Below, one piece after another: positions 26,501-38,600 of a stretch of DNA of 64,000 nt. Position 1 is the first letter of the stretch. The number at the start of each line of letters is the position of its first letter. The DNA is taken from assembly GCA_003342815.1 (NCBI GenBank), contig PTEX01000167.1:544518-608517 (forward strand), in the 5' to 3' direction. Both the position numbers and the translations under genes were made by a program. The notes under the pieces are model-generated. The model did no database searches and was not told the origin of the DNA. It saw only the letters and a list, made by a program, of their open reading frames with translations. The DNA comes from Eudromia elegans. Its lineage: Eukaryota; Chordata; Aves; Tinamiformes; Tinamidae.

Positions 26501-28204
26501 AGGAGTGAGGCAGGAACCCTCTGCAACCCCAGTTATCCTTATCCCCCCCATTTCAACTGAATAATGGTCATGGTTATACAGTGCTGTCAGCTAAACTATG
26601 TGGCTTTGGCCTCTTGGATAAACTGCAAAACAGACCTTTGAGCTTTTAGGTGCCAAGTCCATCCCATCGCTTTTCCAATCCTTTTGATTTTTAGAAAGTG
26701 CATTAGGGAATTAACAGTGCTGTGAGACCACTGCGCTTTACCAGCTCCTGCTACTGCTCCTTAGAGCTCCATGTATCCCAAGTCATCACTGACAGAAAAA
26801 CGAGACCTCCTTGGCCCAACGCTTGTGCCATCCCTGTGGAAAGATGGACTCATCCTGGTAGATGCTGCTCTTGCAGGAGCTGAGGGAAAGTGGCGAGTGG
26901 TAGGGCTGGCGAGTGGCTTACTGGTGTCTAGTAATGCCCTACACATGCCCAGTTGGTTTCCTTGAGCATAGCTGTGTTTGTATTTAGCAAAATTAACAAA
27001 AGGTGAAATAGGTGCTGAGGCTGTTAATCATGCAATGACAAGAACTACCATGTAATGGACAGTGAAGAAGAATGTCAAAGAATTCATATGAAGAAGTTAA
27101 ATCCCACGTTAGGTTTTTGATTAAGGCCCTTTTCTTTTTTAACTGTGTTGCCGGTTGGTCATGGTGACTTCAAATGCAAAGGTTTTGTTTCTCTTTTGCA
27201 TTTACCAAGTGCATTTACTCATATCTGACATATGTTCCCATTAGGATTTTTTCTTTTTTGCCATCAGATTAAAATATAGGAGGTAGGAGCCTCATCCAGG
27301 AAATCTGCTGTTTAGAAAAGGCTGTAAAGTGTAATGAAAAAGATCATATGAACATTAGAGGTATCTAAGTAGATTCAGTTTGCACATTGTTAAAAATCAT
27401 GCAATGTCCTTTGGTGCCCTTTCCATCTTGTTTATTTTAATAAGGAAGACCAGTTACTTTGAAAAGTAGTTCTCAAGATGAGAATTGACTGCTGGTCACC
27501 GTATCACTTCACAATCCTTTATACATAGAGAATACTTGAAAGCATATGTACATTTGTAGGGTTTCTTCCTCCTCCAGAGAGATTTAATTATTTATGCTAG
27601 AATTATTCTTATTGTGAGTTATTTTTATAATTGAATCAAAAAAACTGTGTAGGCTGATACTGCCTCACATTACCTTTGTGATACAAAAAATCCTCCAAAG
27701 TGACCAAGAACAATAACTTTGTCACTTGTTTGTCACATGAGTTTTGACAATGGGTCATTCCACAGATGTCCAAAATTATCTTTAGCCACATTTTATGAAG
27801 CCAGAACTGTAATCAAATAACAATTTTCTGGCTAAGTGCTTCGCAGTTGGCACTGGGGACCAACTGCATCACTGTTACTGCTCTTAAAATGAGCTTAAGC
27901 TAAAAGGACACAAATTTCATATTTCTTTCCTTATTTTCTTGAGAGTAATCTAAGAAAATAATATTTTAAATAATTGCATTCTGGTTCCTGAGGGACATCA
28001 ACATAATTGCATTGAGGATACCTTTTATTTTTTATGCATTTATTTATTAACAAAGAATTGCATTCCATCTGTAAACCAAATGATTGGTCCAGTGGCACAA
28101 AACAATAATGCAATGAAGCCTCAAGTTCATTAAATTGGAATATAGGGATTGAATTACTAATTTGAGCTGGTTTTAATTTCATGTTACAAATTACAGTATT
28201 CTAA

Positions 28205-28440
28205 AAAGTAAGCGCGAAATGCTCCCTGTGACGCTGGCTACCTACGTTTCCAGCTCGGAAGGTTACATAAGGCTCAGGAGAGAGGGGGGAAGGAAGGAGA
28301 GGTGCTGAGGATGCTCCTGGAGCGCAGTCGCGTTGCTCAGCGCGAGGCACGCGCTGCCCCAGGCTCCCGCACTGCAGCCTTGGAGACCACCGGTCAGCGG
28401 ATTCTGAGAACAGCCCGTGCCTCGTGTCGTGCTCTTCCCA
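28205..28440. other. CpG-rich patch
   Basis: The core at about 28318-28400 has roughly 10 CpG sites in 82 bases, including GCGCG and CACGCG words. It directly follows a very AT-rich segment. No open frame here is recognisable. Confidence 0.5.
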
Positions 28441-30069
28441 CAACCGTTCTGTTACTGTTCTGCCGGCATCTTCCTGAGCAACAGGATGTGTTTCAGAAAG
28501 GCTCTCTTCGGATTTTCTACAGAAATGTTAGAGGATCTTTCACTTTCTTTGATTAATTTTGAGCAAACTTCTGTTAAACACCTGTATGATAATCAGTCGC
28601 TAATGTTGAGGAATTATCCATTCATTTGGTAAATCTGAGATGCTATTTCAAGCCTTCCTACAGTGCAGCCACAGTGTTGCTGCAGCTTTGCCTCCCTTCC
28701 TCTGCTCCTGCCTTCTCCCTATACTCTTGAGCTTTCATTTGGAAACCAGTCAAATAAGCACAGCAGAGCCTTGGCCCTGTTCTGTGCCGCGTCAGATCTC
28801 CCACAGGGTTTAAGGAGAATTGGACTTACCACAGATAAGTCACACAGCTATTGATATTTACCAATTTTGACAAAAAGTGTTTGATTTAATTTGAAACTGA
28901 CAATTGGCAGTTCAAGGAAGCAAAATCTGGTGGATACCTATACAAATCCTCTGTCGGTATCCGCCAAGTGGCAAGGACAGGGCTGGAGAAAACATCATGG
29001 AGTTTTAAGTCAGTCTGTTGGTGGCACTTCCAATGCACAGAACTACATTAGCAAAAGAGGTAATTTTCTCTATAATTTTTCTCTTGACTATCAAAACACA
29101 AGCCTCCCGGTGTCTCAATCTCATCCTCACGCACTAGATAGTCTGTTGTTTCCTCAGCTACAGTTTGGTATGTGTTTCCTTCTCCATTCCATGGATGTGT
29201 ACACTCTTGCCTTAGGCAAATAGCTGTTTTCTACCACAGACAAGTGTGGAAGTTGTCTTAAGGAGAATGTTCCTCTAATTGGGCAGTAATGAGGTGCATT
29301 ACTTGAAAAGTAAGGGATATTGTTTGCATTTCACTTTGTTGTATAATAGATGCTATTTTCTGAATTAAATTACTTAATTGTATAATTCAGAGGTGTATCT
29401 GTCAAGAAATGAGAGGTTGGCGCTATTAAAAGTCGGTTACGTGAAACAACATGAGTGGGGTGATGGACAGACATGATTCAAGATTTTTCTGTAACACNCA
29501 GTAAAGTTTGCCAGCAGGGTTTAATCCGATAAGAATATTTTTATCATCAGAATAAAGTTTCTGAAAGTTTCTATTGGACCTTGTGCTCCAAGGGGCTTCC
29601 ATTAACGTGGGCTGGATGTGGCCCGCCTGGGAGGACGCTGTTGCTAGCTGCTTATAATTATGTATATTAATCATCTAATGAGTGTCACATGCAAACCACA
29701 GTTCCCATCATCTTTCCCCTTTCCTCACATCATCCTTCTTGTCCAACCAATTTCTGACTCTGCGCTGTTTCTTTGAAGTGGGTTTACTCTTTTCAGCTCC
29801 AGCACGTGCATCTCTGCGTAGTCAGCTCCCAGCTGTGTCCCCCAGGCCTATATTCCAGATGCCTACGAGGAGCAAACAAAGCATTACTGTCTGTAGCACT
29901 AAGTATATGGGAATACATCTGGAAGTGGGCAGTATCAGCAAGGAGCCTGCTCATGATGAAGAATTATTGTAAGGAATTGTGGCAAGAGGAGAAATAAATT
30001 GTCTATTGTAGATTATTTTCTCTTACTTTGTCCTGATAAACGAGGAGTTTTAAGTAGGCCAGTGCTTTG

Positions 30070-30440
30070 AGAGGGCCGTTACGTGTTGCCCGAGGAGCTG
30101 TGCTTGGCGTGGTGTTACCGGCACGCTCAGCACGGCGTATTCAGACTTGTAACCATGCACGCAGACTCTGCCTTCCTGCGTACTTGGCCTAGGGATGGAT
30201 TGCTCCTTTGCGGTGATCTGTTGCACTGAATTCAGTTTTGGCAGGTTCGGGCTCCGGGCAGCAGACCTTCTCAGTCTGGTAGAGGATTTGCTCTCCTGCA
30301 GCCGCTGTGCTCTTTGCTCTGCCCCAGGCCTCATGCCCAGCGTGGGCTCCCGGGGAGCCTCTCCTGGCGTGTCCGTCTCTCCCGTGCTCTCATGAGGCAC
30401 GTGCCAGCTACGTGTTCACCAGCTTCAGCTGCCGCTAATC
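30070..30440. other. GC-rich patch
   Basis: This interval is moderately CpG-rich. It carries an antisense open frame of about 116 codons with a low-complexity Arg/Ser/Pro composition. No gene family is recognised. Confidence 0.45.
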
Positions 30441-31404
30441 CAGGATGTCCAAATCATTGCTCGTGTGACACAAGGTGGCATCAGAATACAGGTGAGGCAT
30501 ACGAAATACAATAGAAACACTGGCAGCTAAGAACAAAAAATGGAAGCATGGAGAGGGCATCCCAAGAGATACCTCAGAACGAGGATAAAACTGGCTTTCA
30601 GATTAAGCAGCCAGCATTGNGTTAAGAAGCAGATGTGAAAAGTTCACAGTGGGTGATTGTGTGTGTGCAAGAACAATTAAAAAACTGAAAAGAGCAAGTC
30701 ATTTCTGCCATAGCACCACAAAACATATTGTGTCCTCTTTCATGTCAAGAGTAATACCATAGTATCTTACATTATTTACTTATAGGCAGAAAATCTTAGA
30801 TAGAATTTTGCAAACCTGTTTTCTTATAAAATCAGATTTAAGAGAGATGCTGGAATGGATGTCCTCTTCTCTATGTATGTTTTGGAGGAAGATGCAGTTC
30901 TAGTTTTAATGTCAGCCCCTTATAAGCCCTTATGTTGTAACGTTATTCAGCCAAAAATTGGCCTTTGCAGCTGTTCTGTGTCACCTCTTGGACAAATAGC
31001 AATAAAATAGCCAATAGTGGTTTTCTCTTGCTAACATTTTAAAAACATATTGATAGCCTCAATATCACAGTCATGAACCAGTCCTCTGGTTCTGTCATCT
31101 CTATTAAATGCCACTGCTTTAAACTAACTGGCAGTAGGCTTTCTCCTACTCGCCAGGCAGTTTACTAATTTAGATAACTCCTCAGTCATCAAAGGCTCCT
31201 TCTTTGGTCGCACCACAATCACTGTGACAGTTCCAGGTAAGAGTATTTGACAGGGATAGCTCAAGGGTTCATTCTTTTCTGAATGTTTACTTTACCTGAC
31301 ATATCTTTCCTGGGTGCCACAGTGATTAGTCATCTGTATGTTATTTAAGGGAAGCTGAGAGGTACTATTCTCTCCTTATAAGAAACAGCTAGGGCATGTG
31401 TAAT

Positions 31405-31430
31405 AAAAAAAAAAAAAAAAAAAAAAAAAA
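31405..31430 (+). repeat. Poly-A tract (26 A)
   Basis: An unbroken A run follows 'gcatgtgtaat', so an AATAAA word overlaps its start. It could be the tail of a processed retrocopy, but no flanking duplication or parent sequence is visible. Confidence 0.9.
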
Positions 31431-32319
31431 GGGAAACTCAGCACTGACATAGATTTGCTAGCAGAGAATTAAAATGATCCTCACAGCAAGCAAAACACTC
31501 AAAAACATTCAGCATAGAACAGTGTGTGCATGAACATTCTAGGCAGGGCAGAGAATATTGCCTGCCATTAAGGTTACTTGACAATTCTCATTTAAAAAAA
31601 AAAAAAAACTTGTTTACAGTTGTTTAATCTTCACAAACTTCACCTGTTTGGACTGATATTTCCCATGCTGGGCTGTCTCCTGGTGTAAAATATCTGGAAA
31701 AACTTTGATCAAAATGGTTTGGCTTTTTCTGAAAGAAAGGAATGTGTATTGCTCTCTCTATAGTTTTGAGATTCAGAGGGGAGAAAAAAAGCAGTGACCA
31801 AAACTGTATACAGAGCAATACATTTTTCCTTCTTTCAAGGGGGAAAAAGGAGGAAAAAAAATCAGAAATACCTTCAAAAATCTGCTATCAAAGTATGTTC
31901 TTGTGTCCTGCAAGTACTGGTTCATGTGGAGAAAGGTACTCTTGCTGCTTTATTCCATGAGCTTAAGGGGTAGAGAGCTGCACTGTGATCTGTACAAAAT
32001 GATGCCAGTGGTGCTAGTGAGCCATGGACTTGTCAGTGTAAGTTCATGTCATGGCATTTGGGGAGAGCTGGATGGCTGGATGAGAAATTAAAAATAAACC
32101 TTGCTGGGGTTGCAAAGCTGAGAGTAAAAGTAAAGGTGAAGCCTGGTAGGCAGAGAATGGGGTGACACTTATGTAATGAGCAGTTCAAATATTTTGTTTA
32201 AATATTTTTGAATTTAATGTTTTTTTGTCTTCTGTTCAGGGTGTGCCTTCAGGCCCTTTTTAGTGCATGAATTTCAAAACTTGTCCCAGAGACAGTTATT
32301 ATTTTTCTCACAGTTTCTA
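31431..32319. other. AT-rich non-coding stretch
   Basis: I recognise nothing here beyond a second, shorter A run near 31594-31607. Confidence 0.6.
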
Positions 32320-32440
32320 TATAGCACTCAAAACCCCTGTGAAGAGGAATTGTTGTCCTTATCTGACAGATGGAGACTGGGGCACAGCAGCTCAAGGTTG
32401 AAAGTGTCTACTGATTGGGAACCCAGCCTAAGACACTTTG
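32320..32440 (-). repeat. MIR-like SINE fragment, reverse strand
   Basis: Read on the reverse strand, the block is 'gtgccccagtctccatctgt', 'cagataaggacaacaattcc', 'tcttcacaggggtttt'. This follows the MIR / sauropsid tRNA-SINE body 'gtgcctcagtttccccatctgtaaaatggggataat ... cctcacaggg'. The forward-strand 'gattgggaacccagcc' further along fits the reversed 'gggttcgaatccc' B-box region. The copy is diverged, which suggests amniote-age insertion. Confidence 0.6.
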
Positions 32441-32483
32441 CTCTGTTTTTCAGAATATTTAGTAATATGTTACATGCTCTAGG

Positions 32484-32565
32484 GGACCCTGCGTGTGCAG
32501 GGGGGTTGGACTAGATGACCTCTACAGGTCCCTTCCAACCCTAGCCATTCTATGATTCTATGATG
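32484..32565 (+). mobile_element. CR1 LINE 3' end, strongly 5'-truncated
   Basis: Only the last 80 or so bases of a CR1 element are present. The segment reads 'ggaccctgcgtgtgcagggg', 'ggttggactagatgacctct', 'ggtcccttccaaccct', and ends in two ATTCTATG-type octamers. Severe 5' truncation is normal for CR1. The octamers at the end are the family's 3' repeat, thought to be what its reverse transcriptase recognises. The sequence is close to remembered avian consensus, so this copy looks younger than the one at 7044-7505. It lies just past a MIR-like fragment. Confidence 0.93.
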
Positions 32566-33560
32566 TTTTATGCCCAAAGCACAGCACCTTTAGTAAGGTA
32601 GACTCCCCATTTCAGGTCAGGCAATGAGCACATGAGGATCGTACAATTGATGGATGACCTGTGTAAAAAGCTTGTTTTTAAGAAACTTGTATCACATAGG
32701 AATTCTTGTGACAGACATAGGTAAAGACTCTTGAACTCTTCAAGGCAGCTTTTAAACTACCTTAAGTAGAAGACGTCTGGTGGTTTTGTTTCTTTTTCCT
32801 TCCTGCATTCCTCAGCCACTACATAACTCTGAACCTCTGCAGCCCAGGGAGCAGCAGCTCTGTTCGTTAGACAGCAGCTTCTTGCCCTGCACTGATTCGT
32901 CCTGAAGACAAGCCCATGCAATGTACCAAATGAAACGGTGACCTTTGGGAAAAAATAGTTTGTGATTATATAACTAAGTCTGTATGATGGTGTGTTTACC
33001 AAATGTCAAACTCTTGTACTGTCTTTAATCACAAACTGAAGCCTGTGAGGTATAGCAAGGGAAGAACTGCAGAGTACTAATGAGAAGATGGATGCGTGCT
33101 GGCAAAAAATGGCTCTGCATATGTGTGTGTGGGCAGATATTACTTGAATATGGTGATTACTGCTTGCTATACTAATTGCCCGTATTTCCCCATATCTTGT
33201 CCCTTGTTTTATACCTAGATTTCACCCACTGTTTTGTTTGTTCAGAACTTAATACAGTGTTGTCTTAATCAAGCAGCCTCGGCTGCTCTGATGGTATGAA
33301 TAACCTGAGCCAAAAGGTAACTATCCTCTTAAGAGATGAGTGTCTCCTATACTTAATTGAAATATTTGTTACATAGATTATGCCATTTGGAGGTAGTGAT
33401 CAGAGGCAGTTGCTATGTGTATTGCCCACATAGAATGTTGCAGAGAACTGCAATTTGTTCACTAACTTTTGTTTCTCTTAAGTGAATTTAATGTGTTTTA
33501 TACTTTTCAATTTACTAAAGTGCTAGTAGTTTATTAAAGCAGAACATTAAATTGACCTGT
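32566..33560. other. AT-rich non-coding stretch
   Basis: I recognise nothing in this stretch. Confidence 0.6.
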
Positions 33561-33664
33561 ATACCTGTGTCACAGGACTGTTGTGAAGATTAATAATTAG
33601 ATAATGTTTGTAAAGCACTTTTTATAAGTGAAAAGTGCTATAAAGTGCTAAGTATTATTATTGC
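33561..33664 (+). repeat. MIR/L2-type 3' tail fragment
   Basis: The segment runs 'cctgtgtcacaggactgttg', 'tgaagattaataattagata', 'atgtttgtaaagcacttttt', then 'gtgctataaagtgctaagta' and 'ttattattgc'. This is the tail layout shared by MIR-type SINEs and L2-type LINEs ('cacagggttgttgtgaggattaa ... gtaaagcgcttt ... gctatataagtgct ... tattatt'). It is diverged and isolated. The tail alone does not tell SINE from LINE. Confidence 0.65.
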
Positions 33665-35552
33665 AGCATGATAGAGATCACAAAACACAAGTGAATTAGC
33701 TCTAGGTTTAATCCTTATAAGGCAAAGCATACCAGGGGCAAAATAACATTGCAGTTATTTTTCTTACATCCAGCACTTCATTAACCACCACATACGGTTA
33801 TATAACTCTGTGAGAGTCTAACTTAGTAAAGTTTATAATCATAGCAGAAAAAGTTCTCACGGGTTTTGCAGGCAAGACTTGTATGTGCAGCCTTTAAGGT
33901 CACCCAGAGTTCCCCCAGCTACGCTGAGCTCTTGCTGCAATTGCACGGAGGGACATCACTGCCCGTGCGGGCTCCTTGAGTTAACCCTTCTTGCAGAAAT
34001 GCCTCTCTCTAGGCCAGATAATGAATGTCACTAAGTACAGACCTTCAGTGGGGGTAAATGGGCATAATGCTGGTGGATGGATGAATACATCATCCCTATC
34101 TTCTCAGGATTTTAGCATGCTTCCTCTCACCAGTTCCTTTCCACAGACTTGCACGCTTTTTAATTGCCATTTTCCACCTGTTTTTTTCCTGAGGATGTGA
34201 GAGAAACGGTCAGCCCAGCAAATCGATCAGTTCTTTGACTGAAGTCAAATCTTTAAGGGTTTTGAGAAAACCAAGCCACCCTTTCCTCTCCTGCCGCTTC
34301 TCACTTCTCCTTGCTCATCTTGCTGTGCGGGGCCTGTTGTTACTGCTGCAATCATGGCTTTTCTTAAGAAGGATGCCATAAACCCACAAAATTTTCTTGA
34401 GTCTGGTTTTGGTACTATTTGTTTTCTGCGGCATCCTCCTTAGGAAAGTCTTGGGCCATTAACTTGAAAAGCAGCATTAGTTACCTCCTTTAGGTACCTG
34501 CTGTCTTCTGTAAAGAGGAATGTGAACTAGCCACCTCAGAGCAAAAAAAGGTGTGCCAAAACTTTGTAAATCTGTCTGCTAATAGTTCCACTGATGTGAA
34601 TTCTTTCAGATGGGGTTTCAGTGTGGGCTGCTGCCGTGAGTGCTGCCTCAACACTTTCCTGTTCTCTTCCCCACCCCGGGCCAGCCTGGGGTGTTCACCG
34701 CTGTACTCTGTCCCGAGCTGCAATTTGTATCCTGTGGCTAGGAGGTAAAGTGGTGAGGCTAGGTACTTAGGAAACATATTTGTTTATTTATAAACCACGC
34801 GAAGTGCATGCTAGAAGTGCCAGGTCTTAGCGGTGAACACTGAAAAGAAAAGCAGTGATCACTGAGCACTTAGGTATGGGGGGTGATTTCTGGACAGCTG
34901 AGGTCTAGCTGCAGCTCAGAACAAGCCTGTGAGGCCTCCATGGAGGCTGATCCTGGGACAGGCCTGCAGAGCACATGAGGCCAGGCTTTGTATCCATATC
35001 ATCCTATAGACATCCTCAACATCAGCGTGTTCAGGCAGTCTGTATGTGTCCCCATCTCTCAGGACGACGGCCCTGTGAGAAAGGCTGCTCCTGCCCTTGC
35101 TGCCCAAAGCCACCATGGGGACTGCTGGTCACAGGCTGCCGCCATGGGGTCAGCGAAGGCTACCAAAACCGCAGCCCTTGGACCTGTGCCAGTCCCAAGC
35201 AAGCCCAGGTGGGTGCAGAGCGGCCAAGGCCACCTCCCGGGTGGCTTGCTCACCAAGCAGCAGTGGTGGCCTTGCCATAGGTGGCAGAGGCACACGTGGT
35301 AGTGAGCATGGCCTCGGTGCCTCCGTGCATGCCGGTCCTGGGAGGCGAGGGGGAGTGGTGCTGGACTGAAATGCAGGCAAACAGGCCGAAGATTTGATTT
35401 AGAGACCTAGTGCTATCTTTGTATTAAATACTTCTGTCTCCAAGCCCTGGGAGGGTTTCCATGTGGGTAACACAGTGAGGAGGGAGGACTGTAACCCTGC
35501 AAGGAGAGGGAAGCTCCACCTTACCCAAATTGGAACCAGCTGATGTCAAAAG
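33665..35552. other. Non-coding stretch with GC-rich patch
   Basis: The interval at about 35030-35370 is GC-rich and carries overlapping open frames of 66-104 codons in several frames on both strands, so they are compositional. No gene is recognised. Confidence 0.5.
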
Positions 35553-35618
35553 CCAGCAAGGTGGGGATGGGATTATTTATAGTCAAACCAGCAAGGAGGG
35601 GGATTATTTATAGCCAGA
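35553..35618 (+). repeat. Two-copy tandem duplication with MEF2-type sites
   Basis: Copy one (35553-35587) and copy two (35588-35618) both begin 'ccagcaagg' and contain 'ggattatttatag' or 'gggattatttatag'. Each copy carries TTATTTATAG, which fits the MEF2 consensus YTAWWWWTAR exactly, at 35573-35582 and 35604-35613. The duplication is seen directly; a regulatory role is inference. Confidence 0.75.
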
Positions 35619-38600
35619 CCTGGAAGTCAGGTGACAGGTGGTAAGGAGCTCTTGGGTCATGCAAAGACATCTGCTAGGAAGGTCAACAATACCAAAGTGA
35701 CCCTGTATCTAGTAGTAAATGATAGGACAGAAATTACAGCTGACTGAGAGGAAGAAAGGTCACAGAGGCAGGTTTGAGGGAAGTGTGTCAGACAAAGGAA
35801 TTAAATAAAAGTAGGTATGTCGCCAAAGATGCCATCTCTCTATCATAGACAGATTTAAAGGCAAAATGGGTGAACTTGGTGTCTGGGGATGGAAGAGGAC
35901 TGACCTTCTGAAGTAAGTGCACCAGAAACACAGTGGGATGAATGGGATATTGCAGAATATAGTTGGGCAATGTAGATCAGGAGCAGATCAGTGCCTGGCT
36001 AGGAGCTATGTGATCCAGGCAAGTTGTAAGGATGGCCTGTAGAAGCTTTGCAGAGTGACTTGACAGGAATGTAAACTGTTCTTGTAATTCTGTGGTCTTA
36101 AATGATTTGGGGAGGCATCTTAAGCTTTGTGTGGGTATTCTTTGATGTGGAATTGTTTTAGAAAGCAGAAAAAAACCCATAAGAATGCATAGCAGGCTTC
36201 TACTACTTACTGCCTGCTTGAGGAGAGACTGTTGAAGCTCTGTTGTTGTTCTCACTAGGGTTGTTGCTATTACTCCAGCATTATTGTAGATAGAAATACA
36301 TAGAAACTTACTGCCTGAGTGTAAAGGAGTATTAGTGTAAATGAAATTTGGGTCCTGAGTGTGCAATTGTGAGCAACATTAAAGAGGTAACAGAGTCTTA
36401 TAAAATAGTAAGAGGTTTCATCTACCCATCTATAGATATGTCACAATAGGGCAAGGTTCAGGGAAACAATTTCATGACACTTCAGTTGATTGCTTCAAAG
36501 ATCAGCTAGTTCTAGAAGGTACAAAAGGAGAGTGTTCTCAGTTGTACGTGAATTGCCTCCAGGTATCTGTACTTAGTAGTAGCAACCACAGTATAATTAG
36601 GTTTCATGTCTTGAGGAGAGAGAGCAGAATCACCTATGCAGCTCAGCAGTTCAGGAACCCCACTGTTTAAACCACTCTGCTTTGTGACATTAGCCATATC
36701 TAAGGCATATTTAATAGGCTAAAAAATCTCTTATAGTGGTAGGCATTCTGGTCATTTTCTATTATAAAAAGAAATTAGTAAAGATATGCAAAAATATAAA
36801 CAAAAGAAGTCCAAAGATGGTCAAAGAAAGACTGGAAAAATTTTGATTTTTCTTCTTTTTAATTCAAATTGAAGAAAGGTGAAAAATGAGAGAATCTGAA
36901 GTGGAATGTTCAGGAAAGAGAGTGACATGATAACCAAGAAATATAAATCTGGCAAATGAAATTTTATGCATCTCATAATTAGCATACAGAACTCATTGCC
37001 ACAAGATATCATGGGAACTGAGAGCTTAAGAGGATTGAGAAAGAATCAGACATTTGTATAGTAATGACAGAATCTAAATTACATTGGGTAGAATAAAACT
37101 ATTAATAAATTAAGATGTAAAACATTATGCTGGTGGGCAGGAGCCCAACACTTGCGGATGGGGTTCTAAGAAAACTCTGGTTTTGAGCTGAAAGTATTTC
37201 TCCTTGAAGTTGTGTTTTGTTTTGGTTTTTTTTTTTTAACTTCCGTTGGAGCAGCAGTTACTGATACAGTTCAGGATCTGCAGGGGAACTCTGTCCCCAT
37301 GCATCTATCCTTGTGTGAGAGGAGAGAGTGAGATGTCACAGAATAAGGTGCTATTTGGTGTTCCCTAGGAGGAAATAAATTAGGCAGTTCTAGCCAGCAA
37401 AAGTAAAATAACTCGGCTGTAACATTAGGGCTTGGTTCCTTAGGTGTATGGAAGAAAGGCCTGGTAAAGTCATCCCTAGTTCTCAGCTGCCCACACCTAA
37501 GCCAATAGTGGCTGTTGTGCAGCTCAGAGTCCTAGGTGACTTTCTGCCATGCCACGTTCTCCCTCAAAGCAAGTTTATAATTTGAAGCACATAAATACAT
37601 TATTCATACGCCAAGCCGGCGGTTCCTGGTGGGTGATGTGCCTCACGCTGGCCCTCTGCTAGGTCACAAGTCGGTCTGTGGTGGCAGCGCGCGTTCCGTT
37701 GCTGCCTGGGGCGCTCAGCGCAGCCGCGCAGGCTGCGGGTGACGCCGCGTCAGATGTTTTTCACACGCAATTCCCCCCGCTCGGATTGGGACGACATCTA
37801 ACCGCATGGTGGTCTGCCCCTCTGACCTCTCTTCTGAAGAGGGAGAAAACTTTAGGAGTCATTTCCACAGACTGAATCTTGCCGATTAAAAATGGCAGCA
37901 GAGTCCTGCAGATGCCTTTGCCCTTTCCAAAGGGAATATGTTTAATCTGGTCCTTTACTGCTATTTAACCCAGTTGGCTGGAGCCAACTCCAGGCATTGA
38001 AGTCATCTTGATAACAGTGTGGGGAGTGGGGGAGCCATACTGCATTTATTAGGGATTTGACAAGGAAGAACAAACTGCTTTTCAAAGCCTTCTTTTCATA
38101 CTTGATATCACTAAAAGTAGCCAGTTAATTACATTGCATGGTTGCTGCTATTGTAGTGGGTGCTTATTTGAAGTGCAAAGATAATCATCGATTGTACACT
38201 CTTGACTACTACACCATTAATGGTTTCAATACTCACGTTGTGTTTACGTTTTGCTTTATAACTAACACTTAGCCATTGTGCTTTTTAACGTGTACTAATT
38301 CGGTGAACACCGTCTGCGTGTAATGCCCTTGCTGTTTCATTCTGCAGTATTAAGTGTTGTTTTTCTAGGAAGGTCTTGAAATGTGGGGCATTATGTATAA
38401 GTTATGCTAATTTGTTAGGGCAATGAATACATTAATTTCATTAGTAAATGGCCTCAAAGCAATAATTACCAGTGTAGGTGTGTCAGAAACGATCATGTTC
38501 AGTTTTTCCAGTTAATTATTAAGATTTTGTTCTAAGGGACCCAGATTTGACATCCAGCTTCAGTTTAGCCAGAAATAAAACTCTGAAGTATAGAGGGCTG

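Larger units (their letters stand above)
22679..31404. other. Non-coding stretch with several CpG-rich patches
   Basis: No gene is recognised. Besides the CpG-rich patches listed separately, the stretch shows a clustered AATTGCATT motif at 27972-28114 (see findings). It also holds an exon-like segment at 31186-31236 (see findings). Open frames of about 60-120 codons on both strands match no family I know. Confidence 0.55.

Noticed and set aside
31240-31430. Processed pseudogene ending in the 26-base A run
   Set aside because: The preceding 160 bases show no open frame or recognisable transcript, and no flanking duplication is visible.
34975-35380. Five or more overlapping open frames of 66-104 codons
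   Set aside because: Several frames on both strands are open together in GC-rich sequence, and none has a recognisable domain.
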